From: Streptomyces bambusae
GTDB lineage: Bacteria > Actinomycetota > Actinomycetes > Streptomycetales > Streptomycetaceae
Assembly (NCBI RefSeq): GCF_019400985.1
Contig: NZ_WTFF01000019.1
Location: forward strand, 1-43,299
Reading direction: 5' to 3'
DNA: 43,299 bases
Position 1 is the first letter of the stretch, and the number at the start of each line of letters is the position of its first letter. The notes beneath the pieces are model-generated. The model worked only from the letters and a program-made list of their open reading frames with translations. It did no database searches and had not been told where the DNA came from. Shown one piece after another: positions 1 to 8,588 of this stretch. A program made the translations under genes and the position numbers.

Positions 1-1078
1 CGCGCAGCCCGGCCGCCGCGCCGGTGCCGAGGCCGGCGCCCGCGACGCCGAGGGTGACCGGCACGACGAGCTGGGAGGCGGAGTGCCAGACGCCGCCGAG
101 CACGAACGCGCCGGCCCGGTCCGGTACGAGCAGCAGCGCCCCGCCCCAGAGCAGCGCGCCGACGGCCTGTCCGCCGCCCAGCAGGAGGCAGAACGCGCCG
201 AGGCGGTGCGGGGCCCGCCGCAGCACCCGTGCCGCCTCCGGGACGGTGACCAGCGAGAGGCCCATCAGCACGGCGAGGAACGGGCCGAGCAGGAGCTCGG
301 CGCCCCGGACCGCGCCCACCGCGCCGACGCCGGCGATCGCGCCGAGGCCGTACGCCCGCAGCTGGCTCGCGCCGCCGAGGCTGACGTTCTCGACCAGGTA
401 GCGGTAGCCGAGGTCGCGCTGCTCGCGCAGCCAGGCGCGGGCCCCGGCCGGCCGGGGCCCGATGCCGGACTGGACGCACCCGTAACCGGCCGCCACCGCG
501 GCGGAGGCGCCCCAGGCGAGCACGAAGGCGGCCACGCTGCCGACGCCGGCAGCCAGGATCATGGCCGGGACGAGCGCGACGCTCCACACCACGTCGTTGA
601 CGAACGCCTTCCGTCCGGCACCGGCGGCGAAGAACGAGAACCGCCAGGCGTCCTGGAGCAGCAGCCCGGGCAGCGTGACGCCGAGGCAGACGAACGCCGT
701 GCCCACCTGGCCGCCGAGACCGAGCCCGGCCACCAGGCAGGCCCCCCCGACGGCCGTGCCCACGCCGAGCGCGGTGCCCGTCGACCGCGCCACCGCCCCG
801 CGCCAGGACGCCTCGGGCACGCCGCTGAAGCGCACCACGAGCGGATCGGTGGCCAGCCCGCGGGACACGTTGAGCACCACGCCGTACGTCACCCAGGCGA
901 GGCTGAACACGCCGAACGCGGACAGCCCCAGCGAGCGGGCCACGTACAGGCCCACCACGAAGTTGCTCATGCTGGAGGCCGCCTGGTCGGCCAGGCCCCA
1001 GGACAGCCGGCCGGCCAGCGCCCGTCCTGCGGACCCGGCCCGCGTCCTGGTGCCCGTCTTCCTCCCCTCGGTGGTCAT
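1..1078 (-). CDS. Polysaccharide flippase, Wzx/MATE-like (3' end cut by window edge)
   Basis: I read this frame directly from the complement. It begins MTTEGRKTGTRTRAG at the ATG at 1078 and stays open to base 1, so about 359 residues are visible and the C-terminus is missing. After a basic N-terminus come many hydrophobic segments (for example near residues 28-50, 100-120 and 150-190), as in oligosaccharide flippases. The segment WGLADQAASSMSNFVVGLYV resembles the first helix of MATE/Wzx proteins. The presumed role is to flip the lipid-linked repeat unit across the membrane. It is the last visible gene of the operon, 5 bases after the DUF4910 gene. Family assignment rests on topology and context, because Wzx proteins are poorly conserved. 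Confidence 0.8.
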   Translation of the reverse strand, partial: MTTEGRKTGTRTRAGSAGRALAGRLSWGLADQAASSMSNFVVGLYVARSLGLSAFGVFSLAWVTYGVVLNVSRGLATDPLVVRFSGVPEASWRGAVARSTGTALGVGTAVGGACLVAGLGLGGQVGTAFVCLGVTLPGLLLQDAWRFSFFAAGAGRKAFVNDVVWSVALVPAMILAAGVGSVAAFVLAWGASAAVAAGYGCVQSGIGPRPAGARAWLREQRDLGYRYLVENVSLGGASQLRAYGLGAIAGVGAVGAVRGAELLLGPFLAVLMGLSLVTVPEAARVLRRAPHRLGAFCLLLGGGQAVGALLWGGALLLVPDRAGAFVLGGVWHSASQLVVPVTLGVAGAGLGTGAAAGLR

Positions 1079-1083
1079 CGGCG

Positions 1084-2358
1084 TCACGCCTTGATCAGCC
1101 CCGCGCCGTGCAGGGCACCGGCCGCGGCGGCGACGGTGTCGAACGGCAGCCCGGAGCGCTCGGCGACGTCCAGCAGAGCGTGCTCGCCGTCGGAGAGGCT
1201 GAGCACCCAGAGCATGGCCATCTGGGCCTGCTTGGCGTCGCTGCGGCCGCCGAGCGAGTCGTACAACCCGCGCCGGCCCAGCTGTGGTTCGCCGTACGGG
1301 CTGAGGTTGACGTACCGCCGGTTGCGGTCCAGCACGGAGAACGCCTCGCGGCAGACCGCGAGGGTGTCCGCCATCGCCTCGGGGGTGACGAAGTCCGGGT
1401 CGTCCGCCGAGGTGTGGTATTCGGGGTAGCCGGCGTACGGGGTCCGGCTGAGCGAGCCCACGCCGAGATCGAACCCGGGCGAGCAGAACTGCCGCTCGTC
1501 GTAGCCGTACGGGGTGAACTCCGTGATGTGGTGCGGGCGTTCGGACGCGGCCAGCACGTGCCGCAGCACCCGGTCGATCTCCGCGTCGCCGCGCCTGCTC
1601 TGCTTGTACGTCAGCCGGCCCCGGTCGCCGGCGCAGGCCAGCACCAGCCCGTGCTTGACCTGCTCGATCCGCTCCGCGTTGCGGGCCAGCCAGGTGATCG
1701 CCCCGATGGTGCCGGGCGCGAACAGGAACCGGTAGGTGTAGTACGGCGTTTCCCCGGCCAGTGCCCGGGCCAGGAACGTCGCCACCGCGATGCCGGCCAG
1801 GTTGTCGTTGGCCAGCGACGGGTGGCAGACGTGGCAGGAGACGATCACCTCGTCGGCGACCTGCCCGGGGACGACGTGCTCGGCGTACGTGAGGTGGCCG
1901 TCCGCCAGCGTGGAGTCGATGCGCACCTCGTAGTCGCCGTCCGGCAGCGCGTCCAGGGTCTCCTGGGACAGGCAGAACCCCCATTCCGGCTCGTAGTAGC
2001 TGGTGCGGTACGGGACCCAGCCCGGGTGGTCGGGCAGGGTGTGCAGGTGGTCGCGTAGCTCGGCCAGCGGCATGGTCGCCGACACCGGCACGCTGTAGCC
2101 GAGCACGTGCAGGCTGGACGCGGCGAAGTCGACGACCCGGTGGCCGGCGGCGTCGGCGATGTACGCGTCCCGGATGTTCCACTCCTGCGGCACCGTCCAG
2201 TCGAGCACCTGGGTCCCGGTCGGCACCTCGTGCACCTCCAGCGGGAGGTACTCGCCGACGATCTCCAGGGTGGCGCGCACACCGTCGCCGGTGATGCTCC
2301 GGCACAGCGGGTACAACCGCTCCACCAGCGCGTGCATCTCCTCGCCGGCCGATGTCAT
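1084..2358 (-). CDS. DUF4910 / aminopeptidase-like domain protein (COG4310 type)
   Basis: A 424-residue protein starting MTSAGEEMHALVERLYPL at the ATG at 2358, which overlaps the upstream stop as ATGA; the frame stays open further upstream but only as antisense-like sequence. It has the layout of COG4310 proteins: an N-terminal DUF2172-like part with the CRSITGDGVR signature, an M28-peptidase-like core with the motif CHVCHPSLANDNLAG, and a C-terminal winged-helix-like end. The His and Asp residues of the CHPSLANDN motif match the metal-binding positions of M28 aminopeptidases. Biochemical function is unknown. Homologues are commonly found beside sugar C-methyltransferases and CDP-sugar genes, as here. 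I infer a role in maturing a modified sugar or its amide substituent rather than in proteolysis. Confidence 0.85.
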   Translation of the reverse strand: MTSAGEEMHALVERLYPLCRSITGDGVRATLEIVGEYLPLEVHEVPTGTQVLDWTVPQEWNIRDAYIADAAGHRVVDFAASSLHVLGYSVPVSATMPLAELRDHLHTLPDHPGWVPYRTSYYEPEWGFCLSQETLDALPDGDYEVRIDSTLADGHLTYAEHVVPGQVADEVIVSCHVCHPSLANDNLAGIAVATFLARALAGETPYYTYRFLFAPGTIGAITWLARNAERIEQVKHGLVLACAGDRGRLTYKQSRRGDAEIDRVLRHVLAASERPHHITEFTPYGYDERQFCSPGFDLGVGSLSRTPYAGYPEYHTSADDPDFVTPEAMADTLAVCREAFSVLDRNRRYVNLSPYGEPQLGRRGLYDSLGGRSDAKQAQMAMLWVLSLSDGEHALLDVAERSGLPFDTVAAAAGALHGAGLIKA

Positions 2359-3380
2359 CGGCGCCACCGCAGGGCGTCGTCGACGGCACCGGTCCCGGAC
2401 GCCGCGCGCAGCACGGCGAGGCGGGTGAAGCGCTGCTCGAAGTCCTCCCGGGTCAGCCCGTGTTTGCGGTAGGCGTCGGCGAGTTCGTGCGCGCCCTGCT
2501 CCACCGTCCACTCGCAGTCGAAGCCGGGGACCGCGGCGCGGAACCGGGAGAAGTCCACCCGGTACGACCGCGGATCGGCACCGGTCTCCCCGGTGATCCG
2601 CACCTTCGAGCCGGACACCGCCTCGGCGACCTGCTCGGCGATCTCGGCGACCGTGACGTTGTTGACCTCGCTGCCGATGTTGAACGACCGGTCGTGCACC
2701 GCCTCGCGCGGCGCGGTCAGCGCGGCCGCGAACGCCCGGGCGATGTCGGCGGCGTGCACCAGCGGGCGCCAGGGGGTGCCGTCGGAGAGCACGAGGACCT
2801 CGCCGGACAGGAAGGCGTGGCCCACCAGGTTGTTCAGCACGATGTCGGCGCGCAGCCGGGGCGAGAAACCGAAGGCGGTGGCGTTGCGCATGTACACCGG
2901 GGTGAAGTCGCCGTCGGCCAGCGCGTGCAGGTCGTCCTCCACCCGCACCTTGGACTCCGCGTACGGGGTCACCGGGCGCAGCGGGGCGTCCTCGGTCACC
3001 AGGTCGTCCCCGCCGGCGGCGCCGTACACCGAGCAGGTCGACGCGTACAGGAAGCGCCGCACTCCGGCGTCGCGGGCCAGTCGGGCCAGCCGCACGGAGG
3101 CGTGGTGGTTGATGTCGTAGGTGAGCTCCGGCGCCAGCGATCCGAGCGGGTCGTTGGAGAGCGCGCCCAGGTGGATCACGGCGTCCACCCCGGCCACGTG
3201 GTCGGCCGTGACGTCACGCAGGTCCACCCGGTGCCCCGGCGGGTCCGCGGGCTGCGGGCCGAGGACGCAGTCGGCGAACAGTCCGGAGTCGAGACCGACG
3301 ACCTCGTGCCCGGCGGCCGTGAGGACCGGGGCCATCACGGTGCCCAGGTAGCCCTGGTGTCCGGTCAGCAGTACGCGCAA
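2355..3380 (-). CDS. NAD-dependent epimerase/dehydratase (extended SDR)
   Basis: 341 residues. The Rossmann motif GHQGYLG lies at residues 7-13, STCSVYG at about 114-120 and the catalytic pair Tyr140-x3-Lys144 in PYAESK, all typical of extended SDRs acting on nucleotide sugars. The start is a TTG at 3380, with a GGGGGAA Shine-Dalgarno sequence just upstream, three bases after the PIG-L stop; a nearby ATG is out of frame. It probably epimerises, reduces or dehydrates a CDP-activated hexose made by the cytidylyltransferase two genes upstream. The sequence does not resemble RfbG strongly enough for me to call it a CDP-glucose 4,6-dehydratase. Its stop overlaps the start of the DUF4910 gene by four bases, so the two are probably translationally coupled. 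Confidence 0.9.
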   Translation of the reverse strand: MRVLLTGHQGYLGTVMAPVLTAAGHEVVGLDSGLFADCVLGPQPADPPGHRVDLRDVTADHVAGVDAVIHLGALSNDPLGSLAPELTYDINHHASVRLARLARDAGVRRFLYASTCSVYGAAGGDDLVTEDAPLRPVTPYAESKVRVEDDLHALADGDFTPVYMRNATAFGFSPRLRADIVLNNLVGHAFLSGEVLVLSDGTPWRPLVHAADIARAFAAALTAPREAVHDRSFNIGSEVNNVTVAEIAEQVAEAVSGSKVRITGETGADPRSYRVDFSRFRAAVPGFDCEWTVEQGAHELADAYRKHGLTREDFEQRFTRLAVLRAASGTGAVDDALRWRR

Positions 3381-3383
3381 GGT

Positions 3384-4031
3384 TCATTCCCCCAGGTCGA
3401 GAGTGAGTTTGGTGACGGCGAACGCCTCGGCGTAGCGCGCGTGGCATTCGATGCCGCGGATCCGGGCCAGGCCGAGGAAGGCCTCCCGGTCGTACCAGGG
3501 CCGGTGCCGCTGCGAGGGGTAGTGCTCCTGCAGCAGCCGCACCTTCTGTTCGGCGATCTCCGGCGACAGCGGCACGTACGCCGTCGGACGGCCGAGATCG
3601 CCGTCCCACTTGACGATCTCGTAGCCGAGTACGAGGTGGTCGCGGAAGGCGGTGGGCAGCAGCTGCGCCAGGCCGCGGTGGTCCTGGTGGGCGTCCTCGG
3701 TACGCGGGGCGAGGACCAGGTCCGGCTCGGTCCTCCCGCGCAGTTCCTCGACCGCGGACTTGGCTTCCTCCCAGTGCGCGGGCAGCCGGCCGTCCGGCAG
3801 TTTGAGAACGGTCAGCCGCAGGTCGGCGCCCGGGCAGAAGGCGGCGAGCGCGGCCCGCTCCTCCTGTTCCCGGTCGCTGCCGCCGCCGGAGAGCACCAGC
3901 GCGTCGATCCGGACCCCCGGCCGCGCGAGGCACAGCGTCAGCAGCGTGCCGCCGGCCCCGATGGCGATGTCGTCGCAGTGCGCCCCCACCGCGACGATCC
4001 GGTCCAGGCGCCCGGCCCCGAGCCGGATCAC
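3384..4031 (-). CDS. PIG-L family deacetylase
   Basis: 215 residues from a GTG at 4031 that overlaps the upstream stop as GTGA. The zinc-binding signature AHCDD is at residues 17-21 and the second His motif HQDH at 115-118, both complete, so the enzyme should be active. PIG-L/LmbE proteins are Zn-dependent N-deacetylases that act on N-acetyl sugars (GlcNAc-PI, GlcNAc-Ins, bacillithiol precursors). The context between a cytidylyltransferase and an SDR suggests deacetylation of an N-acetylated amino sugar, either as a nucleotide sugar or in the lipid-linked unit, leaving a free amine for later modification. The exact substrate cannot be read from the sequence. Confidence 0.9.
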   Translation of the reverse strand: MIRLGAGRLDRIVAVGAHCDDIAIGAGGTLLTLCLARPGVRIDALVLSGGGSDREQEERAALAAFCPGADLRLTVLKLPDGRLPAHWEEAKSAVEELRGRTEPDLVLAPRTEDAHQDHRGLAQLLPTAFRDHLVLGYEIVKWDGDLGRPTAYVPLSPEIAEQKVRLLQEHYPSQRHRPWYDREAFLGLARIRGIECHARYAEAFAVTKLTLDLGE

Positions 4032-4858
4032 GCGGTCACCACCGCGGTGCCGCCCCGGCCGCCGGTCGCGCCCGACCCCGCGCCGTCCCGTTCCCACACG
4101 GCCCACGGGCGGTCGCCCTGGGCGTAGGCCGCGTCGAGCGCGGCCCGCTCCTTCACGGTGTCGGTCGGCTTCCAGAAACCGCGGTGCCGGTGCGCCACCA
4201 GCCGGCCGCGCTTGGCCAGCCCGGCACATCCGTCGGCGACCAGGTCCCCGCCCTCGGGTATGTGGTCGAAGACCTCCTGGCGGAGCACGAAGTAGCCGCC
4301 GTTCTCCCACAGCGGCAGTTCGCTCACCGCGGTGATGCCCCCCACCAGGCCGTCCTCGCCCAGGTCCACGCAGTGGAACGACTGCTGCGGCGGCACCACC
4401 ATCATCGACGCACCGGCGTCGCGCCGGGCGAACCGGTCGATCATCTCCGGCAGCGGGGCGTCGGTGAGCACGTCGGCGTAGTTGGCGAGGAACATCTCGT
4501 CGCCGTCCAGGTGATGCCGCACCCGGCGCAGCCGCTCCCCGATCGGGGACTCGATGCCGGTCTGCGCGAACGTGATCGTCCAGTCGGCGATGTCGGTGGA
4601 CAGCAACTCGGTGCGGCCCTCGCGCAGCACGAAGTCGTTGGACGTCGTCTCCTCGTAGTTGAGGAAGAAGTCCTTGATGTGGTGGGCCCCGTAACCGAGG
4701 CACAGGATGAACTCCTTGTGCCCGAAATGCGCGTAGTAGCGCATGACGTGCCAGATCAGGGGCCGGGGACCGACCATCGCCATCGGCTTGGGCACGTCGT
4801 CGGCGGCTCCGTTGCGCATGCGCATCCCGTAACCGCCGCAGAACAGTACGACCTTCAT
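4028..4858 (-). CDS. Glucose-1-phosphate cytidylyltransferase-like nucleotidyltransferase
   Basis: 276 residues from an ATG at 4858 (ATGA overlap with the C-methyltransferase). The N-terminus MKVVLFCGGYGMRMR...KPM is the nucleotide-binding loop of sugar-phosphate nucleotidyltransferases, with Lys24 in the KPM motif. The body, including DFFLNYEETTSNDFVL and the ENGGYFVL and GFWKPTDT motifs, is characteristic of RfbF-type enzymes that make CDP-glucose from CTP and glucose-1-phosphate. The last 25 or so residues are a Gly/Ala/Thr-rich tail, making it slightly longer than the usual 257 residues. It should supply CDP-hexose to the neighbouring SDR and C-methyltransferase. No obvious CDP-glucose 4,6-dehydratase (RfbG) lies in the window. 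Confidence 0.9.
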   Translation of the reverse strand: MKVVLFCGGYGMRMRNGAADDVPKPMAMVGPRPLIWHVMRYYAHFGHKEFILCLGYGAHHIKDFFLNYEETTSNDFVLREGRTELLSTDIADWTITFAQTGIESPIGERLRRVRHHLDGDEMFLANYADVLTDAPLPEMIDRFARRDAGASMMVVPPQQSFHCVDLGEDGLVGGITAVSELPLWENGGYFVLRQEVFDHIPEGGDLVADGCAGLAKRGRLVAHRHRGFWKPTDTVKERAALDAAYAQGDRPWAVWERDGAGSGATGGRGGTAVVTA

Positions 4859-6090
4859 CGCGAGACCTCGACAATGCTCAGTTCCGGGATGGGGAAGACC
4901 AGCCGGCCGCCCCACTCGTGCACGAACGCCAGCTGCCCGACCAGCTCGGCCCGCAGGTTCCACGGCAGGACGAGCACGTAGTCCGGCCGGTCGGCGGCGA
5001 TCTGCTCGGGCGGCAGGATCGGGATGCGGGTGCCGGGGGTGAACCTGCCGTGCTTGTACGGGTTGCGGTCGACCGTGTAGCGGAGCAGGTCGGGCCGGAT
5101 GCCGCAGTGGTTGAGCAGGGTGTTGCCCTTGCCCGGAGCGCCGTAGCCGACGACCGTCTCGCCGCGCTCGGCCGCCTCGATGAGGAACCGCAGCAGGTCC
5201 CGGCGCACCTTCGCGATCCGGGCGGAGAACTCGGTGTACCCGGACAGGTCCTGCAGCCCGGCGGCCCTCTCCCGGTCCAGCACCTCGGCCACCCTCTGGG
5301 ACGGCTCGCCGGCCGCCTCCGCCGGCCGGGCCCACAGCCGGACGGAGCCGCCGTGCGTGGGCAGCAACTCCACGTCCACGAGCGCGAGTCCACCGCTCGC
5401 CAGCGCCCGGATCGCCGACGCGACCGTGTAGTACTGGAAGTGCTCGTGGTAGATCGTGTCGTACTGGTTCCCCTCGATCAGCGTCAGCAGGTGCTGCACC
5501 TCGACGGAGACCCAGCCGTCGTCGGCGACCAGGGCGCGCAGCCCCCGGGTGAACCCGACCACGTCGGGGATGTGCGCGTACACGTTGTTGGCCACGACCA
5601 GGTCGGCCGGGCCGTGCTCGGCGCGGACGGCCGAGCCGGTGGCCGGGTCCAGGAACTCCGTGAGCGTCGGCACACCCGCCTTCCGCGCCGCGGCGCCGAC
5701 GTTCACCGACGGCTCGATGCCGAGGCAGCGGATCCCCCGGTCGACCACGTGCTTCAGCAGGTACCCGTCGTTGCTCGCGACCTCGACCACGAAGGCGTCG
5801 CGGCCGAGGCCCACCCGCTGTACGGCGCCGTCGACGAACGTCCGCGCGTGCTCCACCCAGGACGTCGAGTACGAGGAGAAGTACGCGTACTCCGTGAACG
5901 TCTCCTCCGGCTTGATCAGCGGCGGGATCTGCGCGAGCCAGCAGTCCGTGCAGACCCGCAGGTGCAGCGGGTACGCCGGCTCCGGCCGGTCCAGTTGGTC
6001 CGCGGCGAGAAAGCTCTCGCACGGCGGGGTCGCCCCCAGATCGGCGACGCTCGCCAGCGCCGCCCCGCCGCAGAGTCGGCATCGTGTCAT
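4855..6090 (-). CDS. Sugar C-methyltransferase, TylC3/NovU-type
   Basis: 411 residues with the three-part structure of NDP-sugar C-methyltransferases. The N-terminal zinc domain has Cys4/Cys7 and Cys47/Cys50. The SAM-binding Rossmann domain has EVASNDGYLL at about 103-112. The conserved His/Tyr segments YAHI (171-174) and YHEHFQYY (214-221) correspond to the catalytic region of TcaB9-like enzymes. The C-terminal domain (Methyltransf_14 type) contains GYGAPGKGNTLLNH. Family members transfer a methyl group to C-3 of a 4-keto sugar nucleotide, giving branched-chain sugars. Together with the CDP-sugar genes it implies a C-methylated sugar in the polymer. ATGA overlaps on both sides place it inside the coupled operon. 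Confidence 0.92.
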   Translation of the reverse strand: MTRCRLCGGAALASVADLGATPPCESFLAADQLDRPEPAYPLHLRVCTDCWLAQIPPLIKPEETFTEYAYFSSYSTSWVEHARTFVDGAVQRVGLGRDAFVVEVASNDGYLLKHVVDRGIRCLGIEPSVNVGAAARKAGVPTLTEFLDPATGSAVRAEHGPADLVVANNVYAHIPDVVGFTRGLRALVADDGWVSVEVQHLLTLIEGNQYDTIYHEHFQYYTVASAIRALASGGLALVDVELLPTHGGSVRLWARPAEAAGEPSQRVAEVLDRERAAGLQDLSGYTEFSARIAKVRRDLLRFLIEAAERGETVVGYGAPGKGNTLLNHCGIRPDLLRYTVDRNPYKHGRFTPGTRIPILPPEQIAADRPDYVLVLPWNLRAELVGQLAFVHEWGGRLVFPIPELSIVEVSR

Positions 6091-7361
6091 CTACTGCCCC
6101 CATCCCGCTCGCGCCGGTGCTCCCGCCGCGAGCCAGTGTTCTCGTCCCCTACCGGCGGCGGGCCGTCCCCGCCGCCGGACCGCACCGCGATCGCGGCGCG
6201 GTACCCCTCCACCAGGCGCTCCAGCCCGACGGCCGGGCTGAACCCCTGCTCGTAACGGCGCCGGGCCGCCAGCCCCATCTCCCGGTTGCGGTCCGGCTCG
6301 GCCGTGATCCGGCGGATGCAGGACACCAGCGAGCCGGGATCGCCCGGCCGGTGCAGCAGCCCGGTCACCCCGTCCTCGACGAGTTCGACGAAGGCGCCGT
6401 GGCCGGCGGCGACGGTCGGGACCCCGGCCGCCATCGCCTCCACGACCACCAGGCCGAACGCCTCCAGCCACGTCGAGGGAGCCACCACGGCGACCGACCG
6501 TGCGATGGCCTGCACGCACTGGGCCGGGTCGTACAGGCCGACGTAGCGCACGTCGTCGCGGCCCGCCGCCCAGGCGGTCACCTCTGCTTCCAGCGGTCCC
6601 GCGCCGGCGACCACGAGCGGCACGCCCACACCGCCGCTCGCGGCCAGCTCGTCCCAGGCGGCCATGAGCAGCCGTACGCCCTTGGCCTCGGCGAGCCGGC
6701 CGAGGTAGAGCAGATGCTCGCCGTCCCCCGTCCGTCGGACGCCCGGTTCGGGCACGAAGTTGTGCTTCACCGCCAGCCGTTCGGCCGGCATGCCGGCCCG
6801 TACCAGCACGTCGCGCTGCGCCGCGGAGATGCAGAAGAACCGCTCCACGCCCGACCACCACCGCCGCCGGTTGACCGACAGGCTCACCGCGAGCGGCACC
6901 GTCGCCAGCCGGGAGCCCCGGTAGCAGCCGTGCCGGACGGCGGGCAGCGGCGCCGCCCCGACGCACTCGGTGCACGGCCGGCCGTCCCGCTGCAGCGTGC
7001 CGGGCGGGCAGATCTGGGTGTAGTTGTGCAGCGTGGCGACGGCCGGCACGTCGGCGTCGGCGCAGGCGGCCAGCACCGCGGGCGACAGGAGCGGGAAGAC
7101 GTTGTGGACGTGCACCACGTCCGGCCGCTCGGTGCGCAGCCGGGCGGTGAGCTCCGCGCGGACAGCCGGGTTCCATGGCACCAGCAGTGGCACCGCGGCC
7201 TTGGCCGGCAGGGACAGGGCGGCGATGTCGTCGCTGCGCCGCTCGAACACCTCGACCCGGTGGCCCGCCGCGCGCAGCAGCTCCACCTCCTGGTCGACGA
7301 CCTTGTTCTCCCCGCTCGGCTGCGCCGAGTTGTAGCGGTTGTGCACCACGAGGACGTGCAT
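6087..7361 (-). CDS. Glycosyltransferase family 4
   Basis: 424 residues starting MHVLVVHNRYNSAQPSGENK at the ATG at 7361. An in-frame GTG two codons upstream (7367) forms a GTGA overlap with the ligase gene and is an alternative start; GGAGG lies 10 bases from the ATG and 4 from the GTG. It is a GT-B fold retaining enzyme of the GT4 type. The N-domain carries four cysteines (118, 130, 133, 146; CPPG...C..C...C), a probable small metal site seen in one GT4 subgroup. The C-domain has APSTWLEAFGLVVVEAMAAG, the donor-binding E-x7-E region. The tail after about residue 390 is hydrophilic and low-complexity. It should add one sugar of the repeat unit on the cytoplasmic face; donor and acceptor are unknown. 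Confidence 0.9.
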   Translation of the reverse strand: MHVLVVHNRYNSAQPSGENKVVDQEVELLRAAGHRVEVFERRSDDIAALSLPAKAAVPLLVPWNPAVRAELTARLRTERPDVVHVHNVFPLLSPAVLAACADADVPAVATLHNYTQICPPGTLQRDGRPCTECVGAAPLPAVRHGCYRGSRLATVPLAVSLSVNRRRWWSGVERFFCISAAQRDVLVRAGMPAERLAVKHNFVPEPGVRRTGDGEHLLYLGRLAEAKGVRLLMAAWDELAASGGVGVPLVVAGAGPLEAEVTAWAAGRDDVRYVGLYDPAQCVQAIARSVAVVAPSTWLEAFGLVVVEAMAAGVPTVAAGHGAFVELVEDGVTGLLHRPGDPGSLVSCIRRITAEPDRNREMGLAARRRYEQGFSPAVGLERLVEGYRAAIAVRSGGGDGPPPVGDENTGSRREHRRERDGGSR

Positions 7362-7363
7362 GC

Positions 7364-8587
7364 TCACGTCACCTCCGATCTGCGGGCCCATCGCGGGACG
7401 CGTTGCCGAGGGATCTCGGGCGTGGAGAGGGCAGTGGCCGCGGCAGGCGTCGTCAGCAGCGAGGCGGCGACGGCCAGGTGCAGCAGGTACGGCGAGGCGT
7501 CGCCCAGCCCGGCCTCGGTGTACGACGCGATCGCGCAGTAGCTGATCAGGAAGATCGCGCAGGCCCTCGACAGCGACGGCGGCCGCAGCAGCGCGACACC
7601 GCCCAGCACGAGGATGAACGCCGCCACCAAGGCGATGCCGGTCAGACCCTGCTCGTGGTAGACGGCCAGCCAGCTGTTGTCGATCGGCAGCCCGCCGAAG
7701 GACTTGTCGCCCAGGCCCACGCCGAACAACTGCTCCGAGGCCGTGCGGGGCACCGCCAGCAGGGCGTCCCAGACCTTGGCGCGGCCGGTGAGGCTGGAGA
7801 AGTTCTCCTGGCTCTGTCCGCGCAGGAACCACGTCCGTAGCGCGGGGCCGAACACCACCGCGGCCACCGCGGCGCACAGCACCGCCCAGGTGAAGAACCG
7901 GCGGGCGGCGGCGCTGGTCAGGACGAGCGAGCCGATCGCCAGCGCCAGCCCGATGAACAGCCCGAGCGTGGCCGTCCGGGTATGGGTCAGCGCGAGCAGG
8001 ACGGACGACGCCGCGATGACCACCGCCGCGCCGGCCCGGTCGGTCCGGCGGCCCAGTACGAGCAGCACGGTGAGCCCGGTGATCACCGCGGCGTACTGTC
8101 CGATCTGCGGCGGCGTGAGCGGCCACAACGCGCCGACCAGCCGCCCGCCGTAGAGATCGGGCATGGCCGCGCCCGGTGAGACCGCCAGGCCGACGGCCAC
8201 CGACCCGAGCACCGCGAAGTACATCCGGATGTGGTGCCGTACGAACGTCGGGCCGCCGTCCCACCAGCGGCTGAGCAGCCACAGCGTGCCGACGAAGAGG
8301 GCCAGCCGGACGCACCGGAACAGCGCGCCGAACCCGGACTCCAGGCGCGCGCTGGAGATCACGCTCGACACCAGCAGCAGGGTGAGCAGGAACAGATAGG
8401 CGCCGGCCTGGATGCGCAGCCGGAGATTGAGTACGAGCGCCAGCGTGAACGCGGCGACCAGCGCGCCCATGGTGACCATCTGGATCAGGGAGCGGGGCAA
8501 CGGGACGATGGTCTGTGCGCCGGCGGAGCCGAGCGTGTTGAGGATCAGCAGTCCCCAGACGATGCCGACGGTCCTCGGTGTCCCCAT
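7364..8587 (-). CDS. O-antigen ligase / Wzy-like polymerase membrane protein
   Basis: 407 residues from an ATG at 8587, one base after the stop of the beta-helix gene. It is strongly hydrophobic with about ten predicted transmembrane segments. A soluble loop around residues 240-290 (RGQSQENFSSLTGRAKVWD...GVGLGDKSF) has the pattern of the periplasmic loop of Wzy_C/O-antigen ligase proteins (PF04932), and the segment HTRTATLGL before it is also typical. It probably polymerises repeat units at the outer face of the membrane, as Wzy does, and works with the two Wzz-like proteins of this operon. A ligase role is the alternative. The start has only a weak ribosome-binding site, which fits translational coupling. 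Confidence 0.85.
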   Translation of the reverse strand: MGTPRTVGIVWGLLILNTLGSAGAQTIVPLPRSLIQMVTMGALVAAFTLALVLNLRLRIQAGAYLFLLTLLLVSSVISSARLESGFGALFRCVRLALFVGTLWLLSRWWDGGPTFVRHHIRMYFAVLGSVAVGLAVSPGAAMPDLYGGRLVGALWPLTPPQIGQYAAVITGLTVLLVLGRRTDRAGAAVVIAASSVLLALTHTRTATLGLFIGLALAIGSLVLTSAAARRFFTWAVLCAAVAAVVFGPALRTWFLRGQSQENFSSLTGRAKVWDALLAVPRTASEQLFGVGLGDKSFGGLPIDNSWLAVYHEQGLTGIALVAAFILVLGGVALLRPPSLSRACAIFLISYCAIASYTEAGLGDASPYLLHLAVAASLLTTPAAATALSTPEIPRQRVPRWARRSEVT

Positions 8588-8588
8588 C

